From assembly GCF_005405005.1 (NCBI RefSeq), contig NZ_BJDH01000008.1, forward strand, positions 78,159 through 142,158: a stretch of DNA of 64,000 nt. Reading direction: 5' to 3'. Position numbers and translations under genes: made by a program. The DNA is from Lactiplantibacillus daoliensis (GTDB taxonomy: Bacteria; Bacillota; Bacilli; Lactobacillales; Lactobacillaceae). Positions 55,719-64,000 of this stretch are shown piece by piece (position 1 is the first letter of the stretch; every line of letters begins with the position of its first letter). The notes under the pieces were generated by a model that had not been told where the DNA came from, did not search any database, and saw only the letters and a list, made by a program, of their open reading frames with translations.

Positions 55719-56907
55719 ACATAGCTTTTGGTTCAAAGCTTCAATTTTATCAATTTCAATTGACTCAACCGTGTCAGGAGTCGTTTCTGGTGCCATTCCA
55801 TTGATGGTTAAATCATTTCCAAACGCTCCTCAATCAATCGTTGAATCTATTTCATCATTACCTAGTCTTGCAATCATGCTAGCAGTTATCATTAGTCCGT
55901 TTGTAACAAATAAAATTGGCTATAGAAAGACAGTCCTAATTGGACTTGCAATTTCATTTCTGGCTGGGATTGCACCCACATTTTCACCAAATATTTATCT
56001 TATTTTAGCCTTTCGCTTTATATTTGGTTTGGGAATTGGGCTGTTAAACCCACTTTCTTACAGTATTGTTGCTTACTTTTACGATAACGATGAGCGCTCA
56101 CAAATGTATGGCTTAATCGGAACCGTCTCTAATTTTGCTTCTTGGATTTTAACCGGACTCGTCGGCGTATTATTACAATTTAGTTGGCACTATAGCTTTT
56201 TAACTTATTTTGTTTTGCTCGCCATTTTAATTTTAGTTTATTTCGTTTTACCCGAAATGGACATAAAAACCGAAGTCAAAAAGGAAAAATCACACAAAAA
56301 CAATTTTCTTGCCATGGATCATCGAGTTTACTACCTGGCCGTCGTAATGTTCTTCTTATTTATGGTTTGGATGACTTTTAACCAAAAGTTTGGACTACTC
56401 GTTACTGGCAAAGGCTATGGTAATGCCTCTCAAGCTACTTATATTCTTAGCTTAACTGCACCGGTTGGTATGATTATTGGTATCTTTTTCGGCTTACTTC
56501 ACAAATGGCTAAAAAACATTTTACTTCCCTTAGCAATGTTTATGATGGCCTTATTATTGCTCGTAACAGCGGCTTCAAACAGTTTAATCGTTTCTACATT
56601 TGGCGTTGTTTTTGCGGCAGCCTTTTTCACTTGTTGTTCAACCTCAGTCTTTCTCCGTGTTTCAGAAATTACACCGAAAGCACTGAATAACGCTGCTTCA
56701 TCAATTGAACTCATCGTTGTTAATGTCGGTATCTTCGTTGCACCTTACTTCATGAGTCTGGTTGGTAATACCCTTGGCAATAATAATCCCGACATGATGC
56801 TGGCTGTCTGCGCAGCTATTCTGATTGTTTTAGTAATCGCCATGATTCTTGGTCACTTTCTTACCCGTAACCAACATCAAGCCCAATCAACTATTTCACA
56901 GGAGTAA
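55699..56907 (+). CDS. MFS sugar or glycoside transporter
   Basis: 402 residues, twelve spans. Motifs: SFLAGIAPTFSPN, RFIFGLGIGLLNPLSYSIVAYFYDNDERSQMYG, and a basic loop in the middle. It is embedded in the hydrolase operon, so import of the oligosaccharide is the likely role, although MFS sequence alone does not tell the direction. AAGGAG precedes the ATG, which lies within the GH3 gene. The next gene starts five bases after its stop. Confidence 0.88.
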   Translation: MPITQNKHSFWFKASILSISIDSTVSGVVSGAIPLMVKSFPNAPQSIVESISSLPSLAIMLAVIISPFVTNKIGYRKTVLIGLAISFLAGIAPTFSPNIYLILAFRFIFGLGIGLLNPLSYSIVAYFYDNDERSQMYGLIGTVSNFASWILTGLVGVLLQFSWHYSFLTYFVLLAILILVYFVLPEMDIKTEVKKEKSHKNNFLAMDHRVYYLAVVMFFLFMVWMTFNQKFGLLVTGKGYGNASQATYILSLTAPVGMIIGIFFGLLHKWLKNILLPLAMFMMALLLLVTAASNSLIVSTFGVVFAAAFFTCCSTSVFLRVSEITPKALNNAASSIELIVVNVGIFVAPYFMSLVGNTLGNNNPDMMLAVCAAILIVLVIAMILGHFLTRNQHQAQSTISQE

Positions 56908-56912
56908 TCAGC

Positions 56913-58466
56913 ATGGCCTTTAAATTTCAACTTAATCCTGATATAAAATTTGAATATAATCCTGAATTTCTAGCACGAGCCGCAGAGAATGAATCCAAAC
57001 TGATTACACATCAACATGTAATTAAAAACTGGTTAACATTGAACCCCCAACAGCAGCTGACTTCATTACCAAAGGAGCTCATCAAAGTGCCTTTACAGCG
57101 CGACGATTACCGGATTTTAGACTTTGGTACTCATTATGTTGGTCATCTATCCCTAGACATAAATATTCATGGTGCAAAGATGGACGCACCACTGACTCTC
57201 AAATTTCAATTTGCAGAAATTCCAGCAGAGTTAGGGCTAGCTTCGTCAAATTACAATGGCTGGTTGTCACGGTCTTGGATTGCGGAAGAAACTTTGCATA
57301 TCGATCATTTACCAATTCACTTGCAGCTGCCACGACGCTACAGTTTTCGCTATGTCAAAATTACCGTGATTGACACTTCACCCAAATGGAAAATTACCTT
57401 TGCCAATCCAACTATCACCGCAACAAGCGCAGTCGACGAATCACAGTTTCCGAATCCAACCAGCCAAGACCCGGAATTACGTGCAATTGAACGTGTTAGC
57501 ACTAAAACGCTAGCCGAGTGCATGCAAACTGTATTTGAGGATGGTCCAAAACGTGACCAGCGCCTTTGGCTAGGCGACTTATACCTGCAAGCACTTGCTA
57601 ACTATGCCACCTTTAAGCAAAACAAACTTGTTACACATTGTTTGTATTTATTTGCTGGTATGCCTACAACTAGCGGTTTAGTCAGTGCCAATATTTTTAC
57701 ACACGGTCAACTCGCACCGGATGATACTTTCCTGTTTGATTATAGTTTATTCTTTATTAGTTGCTTAAAAGATTACGTCTTACAAACCCATGATGTGTCA
57801 ACTGGCTTAAACCTCTACCCTGTTGCAAAAAAGCAGCTTGACTTAGCTCTCAAGCACTTAAATGGCATAGGAAAACTACAACTACCATCAACGTGGCCGG
57901 CATTTATCGATTGGGGTAATAATGCTGACAAGACTACTGCAGGACAAGGTGTCTTAATCAAGGTATTACGCGACTTTCTAAAACTAACAACTAACTTAGG
58001 TTTATCTATCAATCGGCGATATCCGGCGGCATTAGAACAAGCAGTGACCTATGCTCAATCCAATTTATTCGACATAAAAAAAGGATTGTTTTTCAGTGGC
58101 CCCAATCATGAATTTAATCTTTATAGTCAAGTCTGGATGGCACTTTCTAAAACGTTGCCATCTAACGAAACTACCAAATTAATGACAACCACCTATCAAG
58201 ATTTCTTCCCAGTCACTGGTATTGCAACCCCTTATATGTACCACTTCATTGTCACGGCTCTTTTGGAATCCGGACTAAAAGCAGAAGGACGGCAGCTAAT
58301 TAAGACTTATTGGGGCGGCATGTTAACCCAACATGCCGATACATTCTGGGAAGCTTATAAACCAGAGGATCTCACGTACTCCCCTTATGGTAGTCCATTG
58401 GTCAACAGTTATTGTCATGCCTGGTCTTGTACGCCAGTCTATCTCATTAAAAAATATCACTTGTAG
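56913..58466 (+). CDS. GH78-like alpha-L-rhamnosidase-type hydrolase
   Basis: 517 residues. An N-terminal beta-sandwich (about 60-160: RILDFGTHYVGHLSLDI, RYSFRYVKITVID) leads into an (alpha/alpha)6 barrel. The signature VFEDGPKRDQRLWLGDLYLQ near 205 corresponds to the substrate loop of GH78 (ED.P.R...W.GD). It is shorter than most GH78 enzymes (about 600-1000) and lacks extra accessory domains. It may release rhamnose from plant glycosides or pectin fragments; the exact linkage is inference. CAGGAG precedes the ATG. It is the last gene of the operon. Confidence 0.8.
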   Translation: MAFKFQLNPDIKFEYNPEFLARAAENESKLITHQHVIKNWLTLNPQQQLTSLPKELIKVPLQRDDYRILDFGTHYVGHLSLDINIHGAKMDAPLTLKFQFAEIPAELGLASSNYNGWLSRSWIAEETLHIDHLPIHLQLPRRYSFRYVKITVIDTSPKWKITFANPTITATSAVDESQFPNPTSQDPELRAIERVSTKTLAECMQTVFEDGPKRDQRLWLGDLYLQALANYATFKQNKLVTHCLYLFAGMPTTSGLVSANIFTHGQLAPDDTFLFDYSLFFISCLKDYVLQTHDVSTGLNLYPVAKKQLDLALKHLNGIGKLQLPSTWPAFIDWGNNADKTTAGQGVLIKVLRDFLKLTTNLGLSINRRYPAALEQAVTYAQSNLFDIKKGLFFSGPNHEFNLYSQVWMALSKTLPSNETTKLMTTTYQDFFPVTGIATPYMYHFIVTALLESGLKAEGRQLIKTYWGGMLTQHADTFWEAYKPEDLTYSPYGSPLVNSYCHAWSCTPVYLIKKYHL

Positions 58467-58490
58467 ATACCAATATACAATTAATACTTC

Positions 58491-58522
58491 AACGACTTGA
58501 ACAATTAGTTCAAGTCGTTTTT
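58491..58522 (+). terminator. Terminator of the glycan operon
   Basis: AACGACTTGAAC (58491-58502) pairs perfectly with GTTCAAGTCGTT (58508-58519) around AATTA, followed by T. Confidence 0.88.
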
Positions 58523-58654
58523 ATGTCGGATAAAATATGATTTTTAAGCCAGTCACAAACAGATCCCAATAACATGAAGTTTACTTAATATGGATTAGTA
58601 ATAATGTGGTGTACAATTGAAACATGCAAAACTTATTAAATCGGGGATGATGAC

Positions 58655-59971
58655 TTGAAACAACCTTGGCAAACAGCTTGGCCTGAACGCATTAGTTATG
58701 GCTTAAGCGACGCCGCAGATAATCTAGTCTTTCAGATGATGACCACTTACCTGCTCTTTTTCTATACTGATGTCTATGGCCTATCTGCTAGTGCAGCCGC
58801 GATTCTTTTTGTCGTGGCACGCTTGGCAGATGTTGTCGAAAGCCTCATTATTGGCGTCATGATTGATCATACTCATTCCCGTTTCGGCAAGAGTCGGCCC
58901 TTCTTTCTGTGGTATGCGCTGCCCTATGTTATTTTCGCAATTCTAACTTTTGTCACCCCAAACTTTGGCGACACCGGTAAACTGGTCTGGGCGTATGTGA
59001 CTTATCTCGGGTTAGGTTTCTTCTATACTGCGGTCAATTTACCCATTACCTCGATTTTGCCGACCCTCTCACAAAATGAACATGAACTGACCTTACTTGG
59101 GGTGATTCGACAATTTTTCGGTAGTTCAGTCCAAATCATTGTGGCGGTTTTCACCTTGCCGTTAGTGGCTTTCTTTGGCAAAGGTAACCAGCAGCATGGC
59201 TTCTTATTAACAATCATTTTATTTGGCCTCATTTCGCTCGCATTAATTTGGAATACCTTTTTCCAAGTTCATGAACGCTTCAGTCAACCGGAACGTGCTC
59301 ATCAACCTTTAAGTGAAGTCTGGGGCATGCTCAAAAAGAATCAACCATGGCTTGTCATTTCCATCGTGATTCTACTCTATTGGTTAACGACGGCGATTAA
59401 AAATCAGACGACGATTTACTACTTCAAATATCTCCTACAAAACGAAGGCTTAGTCCCCGTTGTCAATGGATTTACGTTTGCCGCGTTGATTGGTGTTGTC
59501 TTGATTGTCCGAACTTCTCGCAAAATTGGTAAGAAGCGAACGATGCTCGCTGGTATTTTAATCGCAGCACTAGGTCAATTAGTGCTCGCGATTGGCGCTG
59601 AAAGTCAAAGCTTGGCGTTAATTTTCAGTGGGACCTTAATTAATTCGATTGGTAACGGCTTGATTATCGGGTTGGTTTCCATCATGATTGCCGATACGAT
59701 CCGCTTCGGCATGAGCATGGGAATCCAAGCAGAAGGCATTCTGGCCTCCACTGATGATTTCGGCGTCAATGTTGGTCTAGGCTTAGGCGGATTGATCACC
59801 GCTGGCTTATTCCACTTATCCGGCTATACCGCTAACCACGCACAAAACGTTGCCACCCAACACATGATTACATTAAATTATGCCTGGCTACCATTAGGCT
59901 TGTACCTGAGTATGTTTATTATTTTATTGTTCTACAATGAAAAACGGTTACTCGCTGCGATAAACCACTAA
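58655..59971 (+). CDS. GPH-family sugar:cation symporter
   Basis: 438 residues from a TTG start seven bases after GGGGA. Twelve spans with glycoside-pentoside-hexuronide (GPH) signatures: ISYGLSDAADNLVFQMMTTYLLFFYTDVYGLS, ARLADVVESLIIGVMIDHTHSRFGKSRPF, and a later ADTIRFGMSMGIQAEGILASTDDFGVN. There is no EIIA-like C-terminal domain (as in LacS), so it is not regulated in the RafP/LacS manner. It imports a sugar with H+ or Na+; the neighbouring hydrolase operon suggests a plant pentoside or rhamnoside. Confidence 0.92.
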   Translation: MKQPWQTAWPERISYGLSDAADNLVFQMMTTYLLFFYTDVYGLSASAAAILFVVARLADVVESLIIGVMIDHTHSRFGKSRPFFLWYALPYVIFAILTFVTPNFGDTGKLVWAYVTYLGLGFFYTAVNLPITSILPTLSQNEHELTLLGVIRQFFGSSVQIIVAVFTLPLVAFFGKGNQQHGFLLTIILFGLISLALIWNTFFQVHERFSQPERAHQPLSEVWGMLKKNQPWLVISIVILLYWLTTAIKNQTTIYYFKYLLQNEGLVPVVNGFTFAALIGVVLIVRTSRKIGKKRTMLAGILIAALGQLVLAIGAESQSLALIFSGTLINSIGNGLIIGLVSIMIADTIRFGMSMGIQAEGILASTDDFGVNVGLGLGGLITAGLFHLSGYTANHAQNVATQHMITLNYAWLPLGLYLSMFIILLFYNEKRLLAAINH

Positions 59972-59974
59972 ATT

Positions 59975-60023
59975 AAAAAAGGAATCCAGTCCGACTATAA
60001 AAGCCGTGACTGGATCCTTTTTT
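59975..60023. terminator. Bidirectional terminator
   Basis: AAAAAAGGAATCCAGTC (59975-59991) pairs with GACTGGATCCTTTTTT (60008-60023) with one bulge; serves both convergent genes. Confidence 0.88.
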
Positions 60024-60030
60024 ACTAATC

Positions 60031-61590
60031 TTATTCTAGGTTTTCATTAGCAGGATCAGTATCAATCACTGCTGCTTGCCACAATTTCCAAACGTTTTCC
60101 TCGGAAAAGTCCGCTGCCCGTTCATATGCACCGGTACTAAGTTGCTGAAGCTTATCTGGATTACTCATCACATCAACAATCTTCTGCACCATTGCATCTC
60201 GGTCACCATAAGGCACTACATAACCATTCTGATCGTTATTAATCAGATAAGCCGGACCATAATAAGTGTCATATGAAATTGCTGGAACACCATATGAGTT
60301 TGCCTCCAAGATTGCCAAAACAAATGCTTCAAACCGGCTTGTCAACAGCATTAATTCCGCGTGTTGGTATGCCTCTTCAAGGTTATTCGTATACCCTTTG
60401 AACTGAACACAAGCTTGCAATTGCAATTCCTGGACTAACGCCCGTAAGTTTTGCTCTTCTGGGCCGCCATCATTATAGCCATAAATATCAAGTGTCAGCC
60501 AATCCAACTGATCGTGTGCTAATTTAAAAGCTCGAATAGCCGCACTTAAATTCTTTTCTGGAAACAGCCGTGCAACAATAATAATCTTGCCTCGTTCACG
60601 AAAATCGGTCGTCATCGGTCGCTTCTCAGCTTGCAAACGCTCATCACTAACCATTCCCACTGGTATATTCATGATAGGAACCTGCGTCCGTAATCGCAAA
60701 CGAATATTATCGGCTTGTTGAGGCGTGGCAGCAATAACCATATTCAGCTTACTTAACTGGTCAGTAGTATTAAGTGCTGGATAAACTAGTTCAGAATTAA
60801 GCGGTTCGCGATAAGGACTAAAGTGAATACTATGAACCCATTCAATTTTACGAGCAGCCGTTTGCATCATTGTCATTGGACGATTAGCAACCATTGAGCG
60901 GTCCGAAATAAACGTTGAATGTTCACCATCACGCAAATTGAGATCATCATAAAACTTAGAATTCAATTGATCAGTATTCATAAAAGAATATGTCTCGCCA
61001 TCATTAGTTAATAGTCGATAATTTGTCGCTGTCACCCCATTACCTCGTTTTCGATAAGTAATTTCGAGGTATGGACGTCCAGATAGTGTTACAAATTGTT
61101 CTAATGATAAATAGGCTTCTTCAACATTATCTTTGGTTGCATAAAATTTGGTATACGCCATAAATCCACGTTCATCATACACATCTGTCCGAATCTTCTG
61201 TGCATCGCCGTCAAAATAGTCAACCGTACTAATCGGGGAAGTCTCATCAGAAAAATAATGGACTTCAGCAACTTGACGCTCACCATCCCAAAATCTGGCA
61301 CTACTCGAGTGACGCTCAATTCGATATTTTTGGCGAGCAATGGGCAATTCTGCTAATGTTAATTTTTGCGCGTTAAAGTGTTCCGTACCAGCATAAAAAT
61401 CAAACAGGTTCACAAAATTTTCTTCTGCCAGTTGCCAGTGCGCATTGCTACTACGGGTTGTCGTAGAATATTGAGTCGTAGCAATTTTTGCAGGCACCTG
61501 GTATCGATTAAACAATTTAATTCGCTTAAATTCAGCATGTTCAAGACCAGAAGCTAATTGGGCAATATTATCATCCAAAAAATAATACAT
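60031..61590 (-). CDS. GT4 glycosyltransferase, GtfA/TagE-like with DUF1975 domain
   Basis: 519 residues. The N-terminal region (about 80-200: RIERHSSSARFWDGERQVAEV, DVYDERGFMAYTKFY) resembles the DUF1975 domain of GtfA, which binds serine-rich protein acceptors, and of TagE. The C-terminal GT-B half has IIIVARLFPEKNLSAAI and the EX7E region SRFEAFVLAILEANSYGVPAIS with YGPAYLINNDQNGY. It lies 131 bases downstream of the serine-rich-repeat adhesin, after a terminator, so it is probably the glycosyltransferase of that adhesin; teichoic acid glucosylation is the alternative. GAGGAG lies just before the ATG. Confidence 0.9.
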   Translation of the reverse strand: MYYFLDDNIAQLASGLEHAEFKRIKLFNRYQVPAKIATTQYSTTTRSSNAHWQLAEENFVNLFDFYAGTEHFNAQKLTLAELPIARQKYRIERHSSSARFWDGERQVAEVHYFSDETSPISTVDYFDGDAQKIRTDVYDERGFMAYTKFYATKDNVEEAYLSLEQFVTLSGRPYLEITYRKRGNGVTATNYRLLTNDGETYSFMNTDQLNSKFYDDLNLRDGEHSTFISDRSMVANRPMTMMQTAARKIEWVHSIHFSPYREPLNSELVYPALNTTDQLSKLNMVIAATPQQADNIRLRLRTQVPIMNIPVGMVSDERLQAEKRPMTTDFRERGKIIIVARLFPEKNLSAAIRAFKLAHDQLDWLTLDIYGYNDGGPEEQNLRALVQELQLQACVQFKGYTNNLEEAYQHAELMLLTSRFEAFVLAILEANSYGVPAISYDTYYGPAYLINNDQNGYVVPYGDRDAMVQKIVDVMSNPDKLQQLSTGAYERAADFSEENVWKLWQAAVIDTDPANENLE

Positions 61591-61630
61591 CGTACTCCTC
61601 TTTTCTTTCGAATAAGTTATCTTTCAAAAA

Positions 61631-61664
61631 AGAAGGTGCAATTCATCACTGAATTACACCTTCT
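61631..61664 (-). terminator. Terminator of the serine-rich-repeat adhesin gene
   Basis: AGAAGGTGCAATTCA (61631-61645) pairs with TGAATTACACCTTCT (61650-61664), with one mismatch; T on the minus strand follow. Confidence 0.85.
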
Positions 61665-61720
61665 CCAAATCAGATTATTTCAGTTAAAGTTTTTTAATAC
61701 TCAGCTTTTTCTAAAATAAC

Positions 61721-64000
61721 TTAAATCATGTCTTCGCGACGACGACGAGCACCTAACAAACCAACTAATCCAAGCATGATTGTTCCTGCAACAGCTAATG
61801 ATCCTTCAACTGAATCATTAGTTTGTGGCAATGAACCATTGTTTGAAGTTGCTTGCTTGCTACTGTCGTTAGCTAACTTACCGAGGTTTGAACCACCGTT
61901 AACTGCATCGCCTGCGACCGTACCATTACCGTTAGTGCCAGTAGTTGAGCCGTTACCAGCCGTCGTACCATTACCATTGGTTGAACCGTTACCAGTAGTT
62001 GTTCCAGTACCGTTTCCAGTGTTTGAACCATTGCCAGTTGTAGTCCCAGTACCATTACCAGTGTTTGAACCATTACCAGTAGTTGTTCCAGTACCGTTTC
62101 CAGTGCTTGAACCATTACCAGCGTTGATCGTATCGCCGTTTGCATCAGTAGTCGTTCCTTGTGCAGGAATCGTGATGCCAACAGGGTTACTTGCAACACC
62201 ACCATCAGTAGATGTCACGTACAGTTTATCTCCAGCAGCTAAGCCGTCTTTAGAAACTGTTAACGTAAACTTACCATCTGAACCAACAGTCGTCTTACCA
62301 ATTTCCTTACCATTACTATCAGTAATAGTAATCGTTGCACCTGGTTTGCCAGTCCCTGTAACGGTAACATCTTTATCACCGTTAGTAACTGTCATGCTAC
62401 CTGGTTTCTCACTTGGAACAGTAACTTTGATAGGATTGCTATCGTTACCGCCATCAGTTGTTGTAACTGAGATTGAATCACCAGGCTTAACTGAACCCTT
62501 TGGAACCGTGATCGTAAACTTACCATCTGAACCAACAGTACCTTGAGCAACTTTATTACCTTCACTATCAGTGACCGTAATTGTTGCACCAGGAGTACCT
62601 TCGCCCGTAACGGTGATGTTTCCAGCTTCGTTATCAACAACAACTTTGGTAGGTTGCTTTGCAGGTACCTTAATGCCAATCGCATTACTCAAACCACCAT
62701 TGGTTGCTTGAACGATTGCTAAGATAGTTCCTGGTTTGCTGCTGTCAGTTGGAACTAAGATATCAAAGTTCCCATCAGCGCCAACCTTGCCAGAAGCTAA
62801 TGAATCACCATCAGCAGTAAAGATGTAAACAGTTGAACCAGGAGTCCCTTTACCAACAACATGAACGTTCCCATTTGCATCAATGTTAACTGTCATGCCA
62901 GTTGGTTGATCAGCAGGTACAGTGATATTAAGAACATCACTAGTCTTACCATCTTTTTGTTGAACAACCGTGATCTTATCACCTGAAGTTACCGCACTCT
63001 TAGGTAAGGTTAACGTAAAGGTACCATCAGTACCAACCGTAGTTGTGGCAATTGACTTACCATCAGCATCGCGAGCGGTAATAGTTGCGCCAGCTTCACC
63101 CTTACCAGTGATCACAACAGAGCCATCAGCTTGTTTGTTAACTGAAACACCAGTTGGTGAGGTCATTGTTGCGCCTGAACCTGAGTTGTCACCTGAGGTT
63201 GAACCTGAGTTGTTGCCTGAGTTGTTACCAGACGTTGAACCTGAGTTATCACCTGAGGTTGAGCCCGAGTTATTACCAGACGTTGAACCTGAGTTATTGC
63301 CAGACGTTGAACCTGAGTTATTGCCTGAGGTCGAACCTGAGTTATTGCCTGAGGTCGAACCTGAGTTGTCGCCTGAGGTTGAACCTGAGTTGTTGCCAGA
63401 CGTTGAACCTGAGTTATCACCTGAGGTTGAGCCCGAGTTATTACCAGACGTTGAACCTGAGTTGTCGCCTGAGGTCGAACCTGAGTTATTGCCTGAGGTC
63501 GAACCTGAGTTATTGCCTGAGGTCGAACCTGAGTTATTGCCTGAGGTTGAGCCCGAGTTGTTGCCTGAGGTTGAACCTGAGTTATCACCTGAGGTTGAGC
63601 CCGAGTTATTGCCTGAGTTGTCGCCTGAGGTCGAACCTGAGTTGTTACCAGACGTTGAACCTGAGTTGTTACCTGAGTTGTTACCTGAGGTTGAACCTGA
63701 GTTGTTGCCAGACGTTGAACCTGAGTTGTTGCCTGAGGTTGAACCTGAGTTATCACCTGAGGTTGAGCCCGAGTTATTGCCAGACGTTGAACCTGAGTTA
63801 TTGCCTGAGGTTGAACCTGAGTTGTTGCCAGACGTTGAACCTGAGTTGTCACCTGAGGTCGAACCTGAGTTATTGCCTGAGGTTGAACCTGAGTTGTTGC
63901 CTGAGGTTGAACCTGAGTTATCACCTGAGGTTGAGCCCGAGTTGTTGCCTGAGGTTGAACCTGAGTTATCACCTGAGGTTGAGCCCGAGTTATTGCCTGA
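61721..64000 (-). CDS. Serine-rich-repeat adhesin with Ig domains and LPQTN anchor, 5' end beyond window
   Basis: The reading frame is open from the right edge to the stop at 61721 (about 759 codons); start and signal peptide are not visible. From the N-terminal side: a long SGNNSGST repeat region (about 63180-64000), four Ig-like units of about 83 residues (62150-63166; ...[12 protein letters not shown]...TIPA pattern), a Gly-Asn-Gly-Thr stalk (61910-62130), LPQTN, a membrane span and [10 protein letters not shown]. Sortase should attach it to the wall. The serine-rich region is the expected target of the neighbouring glycosyltransferase. Confidence 0.93.
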   Translation of the reverse strand, partial: SGNNSGSTSGDNSGSTSGNNSGSTSGDNSGSTSGNNSGSTSGNNSGSTSGDNSGSTSGNNSGSTSGNNSGSTSGNNSGSTSGDNSGSTSGNNSGSTSGNNSGSTSGNNSGNNSGSTSGNNSGSTSGDNSGNNSGSTSGDNSGSTSGNNSGSTSGNNSGSTSGNNSGSTSGNNSGSTSGDNSGSTSGNNSGSTSGDNSGSTSGNNSGSTSGDNSGSTSGNNSGSTSGNNSGSTSGNNSGSTSGNNSGSTSGDNSGSTSGNNSGNNSGSTSGDNSGSGATMTSPTGVSVNKQADGSVVITGKGEAGATITARDADGKSIATTTVGTDGTFTLTLPKSAVTSGDKITVVQQKDGKTSDVLNITVPADQPTGMTVNIDANGNVHVVGKGTPGSTVYIFTADGDSLASGKVGADGNFDILVPTDSSKPGTILAIVQATNGGLSNAIGIKVPAKQPTKVVVDNEAGNITVTGEGTPGATITVTDSEGNKVAQGTVGSDGKFTITVPKGSVKPGDSISVTTTDGGNDSNPIKVTVPSEKPGSMTVTNGDKDVTVTGTGKPGATITITDSNGKEIGKTTVGSDGKFTLTVSKDGLAAGDKLYVTSTDGGVASNPVGITIPAQGTTTDANGDTINAGNGSSTGNGTGTTTGNGSNTGNGTGTTTGNGSNTGNGTGTTTGNGSTNGNGTTAGNGSTTGTNGNGTVAGDAVNGGSNLGKLANDSSKQATSNNGSLPQTNDSVEGSLAVAGTIMLGLVGLLGARRRREDMI
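63180..64000 (-). repeat. SGNNSGST coding repeat array
   Basis: Tandem units of 24 bases coding SGNNSGST or SGDNSGST, with a few shortened units that drop GST (e.g. near 63210 and 63680). Synonymous differences (GTTGTT/GTTATT/GTTGTC, GAACCT/GAGCCC) recur in blocks, which points to duplication by unequal exchange. It continues beyond the right edge. Confidence 0.92.

Noticed and set aside
63163..63972. Minus-strand frame rich in Gln, Thr and Val
   Set aside because: Out-of-frame reading of the SGNNSGST array; the correct frame continues into the Ig domains and LPQTN anchor.
63180..64000. Regular direct repeats that could suggest a CRISPR array
   Set aside because: Units of 24 bases have no unique spacers and are in frame within a surface protein gene.

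Overview
The window reads as chromosomal DNA of a lactic acid bacterium of the Lactiplantibacillus plantarum/pentosus group. The clues are KxYKxGKxW-type signal peptides on large adhesins, three sortase motifs of the LPQTx(E/D) type, a WxL/DUF916 (csc) cell-surface cluster, Shine-Dalgarno sites close to AGGAGG, a likely GlnR box, cre-like sites, and many sugar-uptake and glycosidase genes. Species assignment is inference. No rRNA, tRNA, phage, transposase or CRISPR array is visible.

Layout: (1) 1-10.6 kb holds two divergent giant adhesins, one running off the left edge and ending in an Asp-Thr dipeptide tract, the other a BspA-type (DUF285) LPQTD-anchored protein. (2) 10.7-24.5 kb is a housekeeping and accessory mix: a biotin-carrier-like protein without its biotin lysine, an Rrf2 regulator, a DUF2075 ATPase, a PEBP-like protein, alpha-galactosidase, an MFS exporter behind a riboswitch-like attenuator, a multicopper oxidase, a small secreted metalloprotease and an RpiA paralogue. 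(3) 25.3-29.3 kb is an eight-repeat LPQTS-anchored adhesin split by a one-base frameshift. (4) 29.6-35.4 kb carries amtB with a GlnR-like box, a PadR-DHA2 efflux pair and an unrecognised protein with four internal beta repeats. (5) 35.4-45.1 kb carries a beta-glucoside PTS operon, a C69 dipeptidase and a three-gene WxL cluster. (6) 45.7-51.1 kb carries a possible structured RNA, a helicase-like protein with altered ATPase motifs, and a short NfeD-like/SPFH pair. (7) 51.2-60 kb is an AraC-regulated plant-glycan locus (GH43, GH3, MFS, GH78-like) followed by a GPH symporter. (8) 60-64 kb is a glycosyltransferase next to a serine-rich-repeat adhesin that runs off the right edge.

The least expected feature is a family of large structured intergenic repeats. 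Five loci (13.6, 18.9, 22.7, 24.7 and 31.7 kb) carry nine long stem-loop arms of four types, arranged as back-to-back pairs in two classes; one locus keeps a single intact arm. Stem sequences differ between copies while pairing is kept, and all nine intact arms contain an apical hairpin with an AGAC.G...GGCT-like core. This pattern suggests selection on a nucleic-acid structure.

Functionally the window is about life on plant material and contact with surfaces: adhesins, their putative glycosyltransferase, WxL complexes, and uptake and hydrolysis of alpha-galactosides, beta-glucosides and arabino-, xylo- or rhamno-glycosides under probable CcpA control. Starts were moved from the longest ORF to the codon with the best-spaced Shine-Dalgarno site wherever the two differed.
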